This document shows positions 50,901-60,265 of a stretch of 64,000 bases of DNA, in pieces. The stretch is from the IMG/VR virus record IMGVR_UViG_3300021599_001018, positions 1-64,000 of that record. One strand, written 5' to 3'. The first letter of the stretch is position 1. Each line of letters starts with the position of its first letter. Position numbers and translations under genes: made by a program. The notes beneath the pieces were generated by a model, which saw only the letters and a list, made by a program, of their open reading frames with translations, did no database searches and was not told the DNA's origin. The stretch is from a virus.

Positions 50901-53317
50901 TTATATACGAAATTTTTTACTCTTTCTTCTGCGGAACTAAAATGTACAAAATTTTCCCATTGATAATCGGCAGTTCCTTCTGATATAGAACCATTTGCAT
51001 ATTCTATATTCAAATCTTCAAGCGTTATATTTGAACCACTTAAAAATTGTTGAACTAATTTTGTAGAACTAGATGAACTTAATATAAGATTATCTAATGA
51101 TTCATAATTTGTAGATTGTCCTTTTACAAAATCAATATCTACATCAAAATTGGGCCCTTTTATAAATGGAGATTCTTTATCATCTTGCTCATTTAATACA
51201 ACCGTTTCTATTAACGGATTTGTTACTAATCTTGTAATCCAAATTGTGTCCCTAGCAGATACTGTAGCTGGTAATGGTGAATATAGTTTAAGAATTACAG
51301 ATTTTACTTCTTTTGTAACTTTTTGATTACCTAATTCATCTTCTGTTTTTTCCGATAAAGTCCAATTATCTTCTTCATACGAAGATATTAAAACTCTTTC
51401 ACCATTATCTAAATTTAATAAATGAGTAAGATATTTACTTTCTTTTTCGGGTTCATCTATTTTTAGATTTTCAGCAAAAGCATCATAAACTGCTTTTGTT
51501 ATTATAGTTTCATCTAATCTAACAGATGGATATTTAATTAAGGTTTTGATTACATATTCATTACCTATTAGTTCTTGTGAACCGCCACGATTGTAGGGCT
51601 TAATTATTAAGGTAACATTATCGCTACCATTCCATTGAGGATAATTTTTAGGTAATTCCTTTAAGTTTATTTTAATCTTATTATCAGTAGGAGCATTTTT
51701 GTATAAAGTTACTCTTGTTTTATCTTTAAGTAATAAATCAATATCAACGGATGTAGCTGCCGTTGCTTTATACATTACCTCATATTCTATATTCGAGTCT
51801 GAAAAAGATGGTATATCAATTTCTCTCGGAGCGGTTGTTTGAACAATGCTTGGAAAATCATCTATTGATTGGAAATTGATTAAAGCATTTAGAGTGTTAC
51901 TAATAGTTTTATCAGCATTATTGTTTGCCGTAAACCTAACATTTCTAACTCCAAATTTAGAATCAAAATCTTTTCTAAATCTTAATGTTATGGATTTATT
52001 TGATGCGTTTAGTGTAAATTTTTTACCATTATCTAAAAATACATCAACTGAATCCGCATCTGTTGTATTAAATGGTATTGTAACGGTTTTATCTTCATCG
52101 GAATCCTTAACCTCAACAGTAAATACATTATTTGATAACGATACTGTTGGTATAATCTTTTGTATTTCTTTATCAAATACAACATACACCGTCAATTCGC
52201 TTGATAGTAAACTAGCCGGCATATCAAATGACGGAGCTACTTTAGTCCATTTTGAAAAATCTACTTCTTCAAATTTATCTACATTTACAGGTCTGTTTGT
52301 ATAATATATTCCGTTAATTGTATAATTTCCTGGTATATTACCATCTACTCTAAATTTGAAAATAGAATTGTTTAGTAAATCACTTGAAAATTCCTCAGTT
52401 GGGTCATTTCCGCCAAAATCAAGATTTGTTTTGCCTTGCTTTATTAAAAAACCATCTTTATCAACTAGATCATACGATAGTGCGACTTTATTTCCTAAAT
52501 CCGAAGCATAATTACTATCAAAATTTATTTTACAAGCCGTTTTTTTAGTTGGAGGTAAATCTACCCTTACATCATCTTTTGGTTTGAATGAAAAATCTAA
52601 GTTTAGAACAACAGTCTGATAACCCGTCCACAGCCCCAATCCAGTACGTCTTCTTAAATCATAACTTTTTTCGCCTTTTAATTTATATACATTATTTACA
52701 TCAAGCTCATATTCTTTAACTAAAACAACCTCAGAAAATCTTGTTTGTAATGCATTATCATTATTTCCTCCAAACTTTAATTGAAAATTATTCGTATTTT
52801 TAATAGATTCATTTCTTTGATTTCTTATATCTTCTGGTCTAGATATATTTCCACCCCTATCATCTTCATCAGCAACTTCTCTAATGTTTTTTACAGTTCT
52901 ATGTTTTTTTTGAATACTTACTTCGTAGTAGTTTTTAGCCGTTTTACCGTTAGTTGTTACTTTATAAATCTTTGTTTGGCCAAAACTTTGCCTACCATAA
53001 CTCTTTACAGCAGTTTGTCCATATGATAAAATTGTATCATCTTCTAAAAAAGAAACGGGTTCCGAAGTGGAAAGAGATATTTTGATAATTCCATTTCCAA
53101 AAAAACTTGGTGGAACATATGTTGGATTTGGTGGAACGGGTGCTACATATCCGCCGCCTCCCGATCCTCCTGAAAATTTACCATCATCTACCGAAAGATA
53201 AGTAGTAGACCCTTGTGGGCCTGGAAAGGGATTATATGTACCCTGACCTCCCCAACTACTAAAGTTTTCGGCCTGATTGTCTTGCCGTGCGCTATCGCTA
53301 TTTATCCCTCTACTCAT
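47927..53317 (-). CDS. very large tail/adhesin protein with gpI-like and LamG-like domains (1796 residues)
   Basis: A Gly/Pro-rich start (GGSGGGGYVAPVPPNPTYVPP) precedes several beta domains. At about residues 990-1060 there is a helical segment (NLPYLLKHKGTRRGIHALMA, CYGIP) like tail protein I of P2-type baseplates. A LamG/concanavalin-like sandwich follows (about 1080-1250, GFSGSIDEIRVWSTPLSR). Near the C-terminus an ENNQFE-type unit of 18-19 residues is repeated four times (about 1520-1590). The combination suggests a baseplate-anchored protein with carbohydrate-binding function. It is the longest gene of the tail block apart from the 2091-residue fibre. Confidence 0.72.
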   Translation of the reverse strand: MSRGINSDSARQDNQAENFSSWGGQGTYNPFPGPQGSTTYLSVDDGKFSGGSGGGGYVAPVPPNPTYVPPSFFGNGIIKISLSTSEPVSFLEDDTILSYGQTAVKSYGRQSFGQTKIYKVTTNGKTAKNYYEVSIQKKHRTVKNIREVADEDDRGGNISRPEDIRNQRNESIKNTNNFQLKFGGNNDNALQTRFSEVVLVKEYELDVNNVYKLKGEKSYDLRRRTGLGLWTGYQTVVLNLDFSFKPKDDVRVDLPPTKKTACKINFDSNYASDLGNKVALSYDLVDKDGFLIKQGKTNLDFGGNDPTEEFSSDLLNNSIFKFRVDGNIPGNYTINGIYYTNRPVNVDKFEEVDFSKWTKVAPSFDMPASLLSSELTVYVVFDKEIQKIIPTVSLSNNVFTVEVKDSDEDKTVTIPFNTTDADSVDVFLDNGKKFTLNASNKSITLRFRKDFDSKFGVRNVRFTANNNADKTISNTLNALINFQSIDDFPSIVQTTAPREIDIPSFSDSNIEYEVMYKATAATSVDIDLLLKDKTRVTLYKNAPTDNKIKINLKELPKNYPQWNGSDNVTLIIKPYNRGGSQELIGNEYVIKTLIKYPSVRLDETIITKAVYDAFAENLKIDEPEKESKYLTHLLNLDNGERVLISSYEEDNWTLSEKTEDELGNQKVTKEVKSVILKLYSPLPATVSARDTIWITRLVTNPLIETVVLNEQDDKESPFIKGPNFDVDIDFVKGQSTNYESLDNLILSSSSSTKLVQQFLSGSNITLEDLNIEYANGSISEGTADYQWENFVHFSSAEERVKNFVYKLQLIEHYEDLIVSASTDFTGGGNATWTGSFASQKEVERQQSKKSALIQGFDGFETFLYTSSSLYTTETSSSITWPYSSSVRLKTTNQQSIKWYEKIIDETIAYDSQNPNYIIANIPQYISTNTENTNFLLFFSMIGHHFDILYFYTKAIERNRGLGYKNRSGASDKLLYDFLKSFNWDAKNLGSGAQIWDYVYGEDSNGNQKVTSPVKERTNEVWRRIVNNLPYLLKHKGTRRGIHALMACYGIPSSNLSIIEFGGPEQTEETISKLLVEDISYALKFDTTGYIAIPWSNTNQNRKPDTIELFVKPAYSGQWGIFSDGTRFFLEISGSVNSKYGKVILTDNTANVISSSLLPIFNDRYFGIEVSRTLTGSNQITELNVLQTEKDREIFSSYSSKIYTTGSSYWNLSDDMFFGNSANEAIGYGFSGSIDEIRVWSTPLSRSRFEEHCYYPEMINGNHISSSTTDLHFRLDFEYPKNVTTTNKLINVAPTNYYSASFRRNDYEDGIVSISSMRSTNPSASFSASLSGFTSVVSYPYQFELIDRNSVLEIPSLGASRYSTNKVRFSSQSLVSDLSVNTRSTLKSYEYAPIDSNRVGVFVSPTKELNFDIAKSLGSNNLDDYVGNPWDLYEDSYSELNTLKNYYFERTKNKDIYEYINIIKSYEKAMFDDIKQMLPARTKATTGLLVEPHFLERSKYKHSKPTGDEYYNETEIKSDSTLIAENNQFEKVLDIDNIEPSGENNQFESIIDVNLITPIGENNQLNSSIDTNSEIEATGQNNQYETIIDAGLNFPTTTKQIVNYETNKLLDFDPYQDIGFSIYIQSGSAIRTYFSTDGTVKKERINVWLVYEAEVETYLKYAEAVGVTGTYGGESYQTSVEDIRSQLVEAQRSWINKKLVIQPLTSSFLGGIISPPPPISGSVIAVERAPDGYLPTHYKYVGDLTTGLQNSYYKGSKNTAATTLDGSSPIESFISNPNSIKVLPGRTSTEPIIESDG
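48560..48765 (-). repeat. four 18-19-residue ENNQ repeats
   Basis: The units begin ENNQFEKVLDID, ENNQFESIIDVN, ENNQLNSSIDTN and QNNQYETIIDAG. At DNA level the TTGATTATTTT core on the plus strand recurs four times. Confidence 0.7.
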
Positions 53318-53330
53318 TAAATTCTTTTAT

Positions 53331-53338
53331 ATAAATAT
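53331..53338 (-). promoter_or_regulatory. putative late promoter octamer ATATTTAT
   Basis: It lies 13 bases upstream of the ATG at 53317, in the 43-base gap after the 571-residue protein gene. Confidence 0.6.
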
Positions 53339-53360
53339 ATTACCAAATAAATTAGTTTTA

Positions 53361-55076
53361 TTATCTACTATAACCACCTATACCAACTGTACCCGTATTA
53401 TTTATACTATATCCTCCGATAAAAGTTGTACCGCCAACACTGTTGCTACCGGCTCCACCACCCCTATCTTGAGCGGTTATAGTTTGATTGATTGTTTGAG
53501 TTGGTTGTGGGTTTATAGTTGTTGTCGGTCTAGTTGTTGAATATCCGGAAACTGGAGTACTCGCATACCCCCCTACATATCCAGATGTTGGTGTTGGCGC
53601 CGTAGATCCTACTTGTAGTTTACTACATGGTTGTTCTTTTTTAATAATAAAATTCATCATATCATCTCCTTCAAAAAGTCTATCTATAGCCGTTCTTGAA
53701 AGTGGATTGGTATTGTTACCAGATGGTCTTGGTAAAGATGTGAATGGAAATCTATTTTTTATCGTATTTGGTTTTCTTTTTTCTCTATATGTTGCGGCCG
53801 ACACCGTATTTTCTTTTGCACATATTTTAGTACTTGAACCGGGTGCTAGTATTTTTTCAACAGATGCACCAGTTGCATCAAAGAATGTAAATACAGCAGA
53901 ACTTCTACTATCTTTGTTTTGAATATGATAAGTAAATGTATTTGTTGTAATAACCGGAACCTCATCTATTATTATAGGCGGTTGAATATCTTTTGGTTTT
54001 TCGGGAAATACACGTACAATTTGTTTATCTGAATTTATAGGCTTTTCTATTTTGAATTTGGTTGTATCGTAAACAACTGTAATTTCATCTTTTGGTGGTG
54101 CAACCTTTGATATATTTTCTAAATCAGGTGTTAAATCTATTGCTTTGAATTCCTGTGGTATGTTTCTAACATCCAAATCACGTCTCTTTAAGAATTGTAA
54201 ATTATATCTTACACAATTATTTAATATATTTTGTATCTCTGCTGTAATTGGTCCAAATTCATATTGTTCACAATCTATAAATCTTATTTTTGTAGAAAGT
54301 CCAAAATTTGATTGAGAAATATCATATGCACGATTTGATAAGTAATTTACAACGGAATCTCTAAAATTATTATATATGGATTTTTTAATTTCACTAAACC
54401 CCATAAGTCCAAAATCTTTTCTAGCTAAATCAAAAAACTCTTGTCCGTATTTTGTTTTAATAATATCATCTATTTTTTCTAAAAAGGTATTTTCAAATTT
54501 ATTTATCGAATCTAATATGGATTTTTTATAATACTTAAAATCTTTATTTAGATTTTTTAAGCTTTCCAATTCTTTGGCATTTATATCATCAAAATACTTA
54601 TTATTCGTTTTTAATGGAACTATTCTAACTTCTTGTCTTGATGGTGAAATTTCTTGAATCCAAACTCTCCTTACCTTATCTTCCGTACCGACTTTTGTTC
54701 TTACAAAATTTATATTTAATCGTAATATACCATTTTCAAATCCTATATCATTTAACAATCTTTCCGCATCAATTGCTATTTCTACTTGAGCTTTCCCATT
54801 TGCTAATGCCTTATTGGGTCTTGAAATTTTGTACAAATAGTTTTTAATATCACCCGACCTAATGTATGTAGTTGTTTGTCCGTTTAATTGTGGTAGCAGA
54901 TTATTATTTATATCATACACAGATACTTCCATAACATCAGTCCCACACTCACCGAAATCAACATCTTCAAATTGATTTTTTGAAATGACGGTAAAATCCT
55001 TTTCAGTAATATATTTACCTTCGTTTTCTTTTCTTTTATCTATATTTTCAAAATTAGTATATCTTCTAATACTCAT
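53361..55076 (-). CDS. conserved tail protein with helical core (571 residues)
   Basis: The N-terminal half begins SIRRYTNFENIDKRKENEGK and includes beta modules (TDVMEVSVYDINNNLLPQL, VRRVWIQEISPSRQEVRIVP) and a helical core (about 160-270). The C-terminal 90 residues are a Gly/Ser/Thr/Pro-rich low-complexity tail (GYVGGYASTPVSGYS). It follows the DNRLRE-like and coiled-coil genes in a single transcript. This arrangement resembles tail genes of marine T4-like phages; no specific function is known. Confidence 0.66.
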   Translation of the reverse strand: MSIRRYTNFENIDKRKENEGKYITEKDFTVISKNQFEDVDFGECGTDVMEVSVYDINNNLLPQLNGQTTTYIRSGDIKNYLYKISRPNKALANGKAQVEIAIDAERLLNDIGFENGILRLNINFVRTKVGTEDKVRRVWIQEISPSRQEVRIVPLKTNNKYFDDINAKELESLKNLNKDFKYYKKSILDSINKFENTFLEKIDDIIKTKYGQEFFDLARKDFGLMGFSEIKKSIYNNFRDSVVNYLSNRAYDISQSNFGLSTKIRFIDCEQYEFGPITAEIQNILNNCVRYNLQFLKRRDLDVRNIPQEFKAIDLTPDLENISKVAPPKDEITVVYDTTKFKIEKPINSDKQIVRVFPEKPKDIQPPIIIDEVPVITTNTFTYHIQNKDSRSSAVFTFFDATGASVEKILAPGSSTKICAKENTVSAATYREKRKPNTIKNRFPFTSLPRPSGNNTNPLSRTAIDRLFEGDDMMNFIIKKEQPCSKLQVGSTAPTPTSGYVGGYASTPVSGYSTTRPTTTINPQPTQTINQTITAQDRGGGAGSNSVGGTTFIGGYSINNTGTVGIGGYSR

Positions 55077-55086
55077 AAATTAACTT

Positions 55087-56184
55087 TTAATAAGATTTTG
55101 GATGCATTATGTTAATTGTTGTACTATAATCTTTGCTTTTTGATGACCCATCTTCTCTATTAACTGTTATTTTTAAGCTACCTCCAACTCCTCTACTTTT
55201 ATCTCTTTTACCATAGCTACAACCACCAACATTTATCCAAAATTCAATTCTTTTTTGTTCTTGTGGTTTCAATACAATGGCTTCTTTGGGTCCTTGTAGC
55301 CAATTTTGTCCGCCCGGATTGTTGTAAGTAAAAAGTACAGTTACAGGCTTAATATCGTTATTAGTTAAATCGGCAGCGTTTCCTCTTTCCCATTTTGCAT
55401 TACCATTTTTATTATTTATTCTACCAACTATACCATCTTTAATACCAGTTACTATAACAGCATCGTTAATAGCATCTCCTTTTGCAGCTGCGGCAACATT
55501 TGCTGTAGATTGTTGTATGGTTTGCTGTTGTTGTACTGCCCCTAATTGAGATTGTAAACCCTCAATCATAGCATTAAGAGAATCTATTTGTTTTATTAAG
55601 GCTTCTATTTGCGCACGAAATCCTGTGTTTTGAGCTTGTAAAGAGCCTCTTAATATAGATTCCTCAACGGATTTTTGTACAGAATTTTGTATTTGATTTG
55701 TAAAATCAGTTACAGTACCACTCAATGTTTGAGTTTGATTTGTTAAAGCATCGTTTGATTGTTCTACAGTTAATCTGTTATTTACTTCTGTTTCAATTTG
55801 CGCTCTCAAATTTGAAACTTGTCCATTCAAATCATTAACTTGTCCATTTAATTTTTCTACTTCTTTTTTTAAGTCTTCATTTGCTTTAACCTGGTCATCA
55901 TATAATGGTTTGGGAACTAAATCTCTGACTGTTGGCGGTATATCGGGCTTTAATTCGCTTATTTTAACATCAAGTGCTTTAGCTATTTCGTTGTTATCAA
56001 GCTTAGCTCTATTTAATGGTTTGAACACAAGACTTGATGCTACATTATCATCTGAAACCGTTGTTATACCATTTTCAGTCTTTGCCATAGCATTAGAACC
56101 AGACACGCTCAATATCTCTTCTAGCTTTTGCTTTTTAGCTTCGGCAAGTTTTTCCGCAATACTTTCTAAACTAGATACAGCCAT
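55087..56184 (-). CDS. coiled-coil tail protein with C-terminal beta domain
   Basis: Of 365 residues, about 100-235 form a heptad coiled coil (LKKEVEKLNGQVNDLNGQ, SLNAMIEGLQSQLGAVQQQQ), indicating a trimeric or dimeric stalk. The N-terminal part is helical; the C-terminal 120 residues form a beta sandwich (NNPGGQNWLQGPKEAIVLKP, EFWINVGGCSYG). A fibrous spacer or whisker-type element of the baseplate is plausible. No family recognised. Confidence 0.64.
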   Translation of the reverse strand: MAVSSLESIAEKLAEAKKQKLEEILSVSGSNAMAKTENGITTVSDDNVASSLVFKPLNRAKLDNNEIAKALDVKISELKPDIPPTVRDLVPKPLYDDQVKANEDLKKEVEKLNGQVNDLNGQVSNLRAQIETEVNNRLTVEQSNDALTNQTQTLSGTVTDFTNQIQNSVQKSVEESILRGSLQAQNTGFRAQIEALIKQIDSLNAMIEGLQSQLGAVQQQQTIQQSTANVAAAAKGDAINDAVIVTGIKDGIVGRINNKNGNAKWERGNAADLTNNDIKPVTVLFTYNNPGGQNWLQGPKEAIVLKPQEQKRIEFWINVGGCSYGKRDKSRGVGGSLKITVNREDGSSKSKDYSTTINIMHPKSY

Positions 56185-56185
56185 T

Positions 56186-57268
56186 TTATACTATTTCAAA
56201 AATTAGTTTATCATCTATAATAGTAGATATACCATTTTCTACAATTTTCAATTTTATTCTATAAGTTCTGTATACAGGTAGTGTACTCAAATCTAAATCA
56301 AAATAGTTACTTGTAGAATCACAACTTACTTTTGTATATTCACCGAAAGGACAAATAATATCTTCTGTAACATAATCTTCTAATTGATAATATGTAGTTT
56401 GGGGCAAATACTTTGATTGGTCATACGCAAAAGTATTTCCAAAGCTTTTAGATGGGTATTTATCTCTACCTTTAACTCTTATACGAATTTTGGAATCGTT
56501 TTCATATTTTGATTTTAAGTTTGTAACAATCACTTTATAATCGTCTAATGCAGTACCTTCAACGGGTAATAAACTGCCAGTATTGAATGTGGTATCATCC
56601 CAAACAAATTCCAATTTTGGTTCGTATATCGTTCCCGTTTCTTTTGAGAAAAATCTTAATATACCATAATCAATAGTATCTGCTTCGTTTTCCAATCCAT
56701 GTCTTAATATAAGTCCATTATTTTCAATCGTACCACTTACCCATAGTTTTACGAGTTCGGTTATATCCATATGAATATCATCGGGTTCATATGAATACGA
56801 TTGTTGGCATTGCGATGCTGTGTACCAAACTCCACCCTCTGCATTTTCTGAACCGGTTACACCGGCTGCATATATTGCTGTACCACCTGTTGCATTTTCT
56901 TGCCATTTATTTATTCCATCACGGTATCTCCAACTTACACCCTCTATTGTGTTATCATCGAATCTTACGCCTAACCCCATATCCCAACTCTGTGATAATG
57001 CGTTGGCATATATTGTATATTCAGCTGGAATTTCTAATGCATTGGCCGATTTTAAGTTAAGATACGATTTCCAACCTATACCAATTTCTCCATTACTTAT
57101 TGAAGCCGATATAGTGTTAATATCAACCTTTATTAAAGTACGGTTAATATCTTTCAACCCATCATAATAAGTTTTAGATATATCTAAAATAGGATCCCGT
57201 CCAGCATTTTGAGTAGGCTGTTGTAGATAAACCGATGAGTCATATGTGATTGTATAAAATTTATGCAT
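56186..57268 (-). CDS. tail protein with DNRLRE-like domain
   Basis: Of 360 residues, the first 230 show the DNRLRE pattern: beta strands with DIHMDITELVKLWVSGTI, then NNGLILRHG and DYGILRFFSKET. The domain occurs in surface adhesins and enzyme-linked modules and often binds carbohydrates. A second beta domain follows (IRVKGRDKYPSKSFGNT, YFDLDLSTLPVYRTYRI). It directly follows gp6 with a one-base overlap, so a baseplate or fibre-attachment role is likely. Confidence 0.7.
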   Translation of the reverse strand: MHKFYTITYDSSVYLQQPTQNAGRDPILDISKTYYDGLKDINRTLIKVDINTISASISNGEIGIGWKSYLNLKSANALEIPAEYTIYANALSQSWDMGLGVRFDDNTIEGVSWRYRDGINKWQENATGGTAIYAAGVTGSENAEGGVWYTASQCQQSYSYEPDDIHMDITELVKLWVSGTIENNGLILRHGLENEADTIDYGILRFFSKETGTIYEPKLEFVWDDTTFNTGSLLPVEGTALDDYKVIVTNLKSKYENDSKIRIRVKGRDKYPSKSFGNTFAYDQSKYLPQTTYYQLEDYVTEDIICPFGEYTKVSCDSTSNYFDLDLSTLPVYRTYRIKLKIVENGISTIIDDKLIFEIV

Positions 57269-59289
57269 TATAGTGCCCTCCCTTTTATGTCTTTGTTAGG
57301 ATATTTTATTTCAAATACGGCTGGATCTAAAGATGGATAAATAACCTTACCAACTGTGGCTTGAGGTATATTATATCTATTATTAGAATAGCCAAAATCT
57401 TCACCAAATAAATTATGAATTTCAACTTTTGGTACACTCATAACACCTTCTACATTTGCTAAAATCAATTCTATTTCAGAAAGATTGATTGATTTATTAA
57501 ATGTCCATTTATCTATATTAAAATAATTACCAACTTCTGTTAAACATTTTGTTAGAACTTCGGTTTTATTGTAGTTTGAATATACTATTATTTCAAAGTC
57601 TACACCAATGTTTATAATATATCCATCTATAAAATTAACAACATCGGTTAGCATTCTATATTCAGAAAGATAGGTTTTAAGATTTTGCTTTACTGCCGCA
57701 TTTGCTGTTGTCAACTTACCATTTAAGTCATATCCTAAAAGGTACATATTGATAGCAAACGGATTATTATTTTGAACCACATTGGTTTTTCTTTTAGATA
57801 TAAATTGTAGAATTTCTTTTTGTGTCTGGCCACGATCCATATCCTTTACTCTATCTATAAGATTTGTAAATTCTGCCAAATCTTTTGGATTTGCTAATAT
57901 AGAATCAACAGAACCATTATCAATCTCTGCATCAGGAGACACATAAACTTTTGCTACACTTCCATATCTTTCGGGCATACTTAATGCACGAACAACATAA
58001 TCTTGTCTCGTTACCGCACGATTTTGAGAACCATAGGCAGCCAATGCATTTTGTCTTATTTCCTCAACCGTATCACCACCACGTCCGCCAGCCGCAGGTT
58101 CAAAATTTTCAACAGCTATTGATTCTTTGACTAATTGATATAAAGCTTGATTACTAATTGCTAGTAAATCCTCTTCGTACTCTACACGCCTTAGTGTTGT
58201 TAAATCGCCTACATTAACATTAGATTCTACGCCACCTCCAACTAGGTATTTTATAGTTAAAGTTTTACCCGCGGGTGATACTCCAAATGTACTAGTTCTT
58301 AAAAAATTAGAAGGGTCTATTGGTGTTCCAAGTCTACTTATTGAATTTGTAGTACCTATACCTATATTTTTTGAATTTGGAAGTATTATTTCATCAAAAT
58401 AATTAGTGTTACCCGCACCAAATTGAATATCAATAGTATTATCCGAATTGACTCTAGTACTAAATCTTTTTGGAACTTTTTGAACTTCTAAAATATATGG
58501 AACGGTATTGTTGTACTGACTTAGTAATCCATTCGGTACAGTATTTGGTATTTCTGCGAAAATACTTTCTTGACCTAAATAAGGAACTTCATACCACCTA
58601 TCGTTAGTTCCTTGTTCGGTTATTGAAACTATTTGTATTATATTATTATCAAATAAAGATATTGTTGGATATTCCGTATCGGATAGGGGAACGCTAACCG
58701 TAGTATCAAGCAACCTCGCTGATATAGCCTTTGTTTTTTTAGTAATTAAATAAAATTCCGGTTCTCCTGTTATATCATTTCTGCTATATACTGTTATATC
58801 CCTATCTGTAGGCGATTCAAAATCAATAGCATCTATTGTTCTAAAAATGATAGAAGAATTTGTTGTTGCTTCTACTTCCATACCCTCTTTAATCTTCAAA
58901 TAATATGTAGAATCCGGTTGATTATTTACACCGACTCCAGTTGCTGGTACTAATTGATATACAGTTAAGGTTGTAACCGCAGGTGTAGTTATTTTTGGTT
59001 TATAACCCATAGTTTGAGCCAAAGCAACTATATTCTTACGCTCAGTTGCATGCTGCAGCATTGATTCCTTTAATTGTGCGTCTTGATAAAATGAAAGTAC
59101 ATCTCCAATGTAAGATGCCATTTCAATAAAAACCATACCAGGAGATGCTTCATTAAAATCGGAATACGAATCTGGAAAATAAACTTTAGTAAAATCAATG
59201 AGATTTTGTCTAAACGCACCAAAGTCCTTATTTACATAGTTTACAGACCTATTATTACCAAAATCTTTTTTTGAACTTTTTATAGCCAT
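57268..59289 (-). CDS. 6: baseplate wedge protein, T4 gp6-like
   Basis: The 673-residue protein begins with the gp6 signature: NYVNKDFGAFRQNLIDFTK, YFPDSYSDFNEASPGMVFIE and SYIGDVLSFYQDAQLKESM. Baseplate J-like blocks follow (VRALSMPERYGSVAKVYVSP). In T4, dimers of gp6 join wedges into the inner baseplate ring. It is directly after gp25 in the usual order. All hallmarks are intact and the length is typical. Confidence 0.95.
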   Translation of the reverse strand: MAIKSSKKDFGNNRSVNYVNKDFGAFRQNLIDFTKVYFPDSYSDFNEASPGMVFIEMASYIGDVLSFYQDAQLKESMLQHATERKNIVALAQTMGYKPKITTPAVTTLTVYQLVPATGVGVNNQPDSTYYLKIKEGMEVEATTNSSIIFRTIDAIDFESPTDRDITVYSRNDITGEPEFYLITKKTKAISARLLDTTVSVPLSDTEYPTISLFDNNIIQIVSITEQGTNDRWYEVPYLGQESIFAEIPNTVPNGLLSQYNNTVPYILEVQKVPKRFSTRVNSDNTIDIQFGAGNTNYFDEIILPNSKNIGIGTTNSISRLGTPIDPSNFLRTSTFGVSPAGKTLTIKYLVGGGVESNVNVGDLTTLRRVEYEEDLLAISNQALYQLVKESIAVENFEPAAGGRGGDTVEEIRQNALAAYGSQNRAVTRQDYVVRALSMPERYGSVAKVYVSPDAEIDNGSVDSILANPKDLAEFTNLIDRVKDMDRGQTQKEILQFISKRKTNVVQNNNPFAINMYLLGYDLNGKLTTANAAVKQNLKTYLSEYRMLTDVVNFIDGYIINIGVDFEIIVYSNYNKTEVLTKCLTEVGNYFNIDKWTFNKSINLSEIELILANVEGVMSVPKVEIHNLFGEDFGYSNNRYNIPQATVGKVIYPSLDPAVFEIKYPNKDIKGRAL

Positions 59290-59290
59290 T

Positions 59291-59728
59291 TTATTGAGTT
59301 ATATTTACTGTTACGGTATCTGTTATATTTGGATTTGAGACTAGACTGAATAGAATTTCCACATTAACATTGTGATTATCAATATCGTTATCTGTAAAGT
59401 CTACAATTATTTCATCTATTGCTATATATGGAAGCCACTCAGCAACTGCATCGACTATTGTTGACTCTATTTTTGTATCAATATCACCATCTATCATTGG
59501 TTCAAATAGGACTTTCCAAACATCACAACCAAAATCAGGCTGGCCCACTCTTTCACCTTTTTTTGTTAAAACCAAATTAACAAGATTATTACGTGCCTGT
59601 TGTATGGTTGTAAAATTGACAGCAAACGGACCACCTCTATTTGAGGATGTATTTATACCTATACCAAGAACTCTATAATCATTCTGCTTTAGGTCGGTTA
59701 CATTTACTTTACCAATATCACGAGCCAT
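59291..59728 (-). CDS. 25: baseplate wedge protein, gp25 family
   Basis: The 145-residue protein matches the GPW/gp25 fold: FAVNFTTIQQARNNLVNLVL, TKKGERVGQPDFGCDVW and the following helix-strand block ending VEILFSLV. gp25 nucleates sheath polymerisation at the baseplate in contractile systems. It is one base upstream of gp6. Length and motifs are typical. Confidence 0.93.
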   Translation of the reverse strand: MARDIGKVNVTDLKQNDYRVLGIGINTSSNRGGPFAVNFTTIQQARNNLVNLVLTKKGERVGQPDFGCDVWKVLFEPMIDGDIDTKIESTIVDAVAEWLPYIAIDEIIVDFTDNDIDNHNVNVEILFSLVSNPNITDTVTVNITQ

Positions 59729-59734
59729 AGTTTA

Positions 59735-60223
59735 TTAAAATCTTTTAACAAGTTCTCTATAATCTCTTTGTAGTGCTCGAGTCAAAGCATCTACACCGGG
59801 GTTATCAGAATCAGCTACAGGCATTTGCTGTTGAGGCATATTAACTGTTCTGTAATCCATTGTTTCCCAATCATCCTCCATAGATACCGATGGTTGAATG
59901 GCATCTAAAATGCTACCGCCTGTTGCTCCCATTGCTGGTCCGCCCTCTGCTTTTTGTGCTGCGGTAAATGGAGTTGTTTGGTTAAGTATTTCATTTAACA
60001 TACTATTATTAGTATATTGCTTTTCTACCTTTGGTTTAGCAACTACATTCGGTTTCACTCTTGGTTTAACCGACTCACTTAAAGTTGGTGTAGCCGATTG
60101 TTTCTTTGAGTTTAATGTAACCGCACCAGATTTGACCAATTTAACTAATTCTTCTTTAACTTGGTTTTTTACTTCATTTTTAACTATTTCCTTAATTAAG
60201 GACACTAAAATATCTGATTTCAT
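59735..60223 (-). CDS. conserved phage structural protein, baseplate region
   Basis: The 162-residue protein starts DILVSLIKEIVKNEVKNQ, an amphipathic (L/I)-x-E leader. A low-complexity Pro/Lys linker follows, then conserved blocks NSMLNEILNQTTPF, MGATGGSILDAI and the C-terminal ALTRALQRDYRELVKRF. I associate these with short structural proteins next to gp25 in marine T4-like phages. Role unknown. Confidence 0.65.
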   Translation of the reverse strand: MKSDILVSLIKEIVKNEVKNQVKEELVKLVKSGAVTLNSKKQSATPTLSESVKPRVKPNVVAKPKVEKQYTNNSMLNEILNQTTPFTAAQKAEGGPAMGATGGSILDAIQPSVSMEDDWETMDYRTVNMPQQQMPVADSDNPGVDALTRALQRDYRELVKRF

Positions 60224-60239
60224 AATAAAATACTTTTTA

Positions 60240-60247
60240 ATAAATAT
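60240..60247 (-). promoter_or_regulatory. putative late promoter octamer ATATTTAT
   Basis: It lies 16 bases upstream of the ATG at 60223 and heads the gp25/gp6 transcript. Confidence 0.6.
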
Positions 60248-60265
60248 CGAAAGATAAAATTTAAT

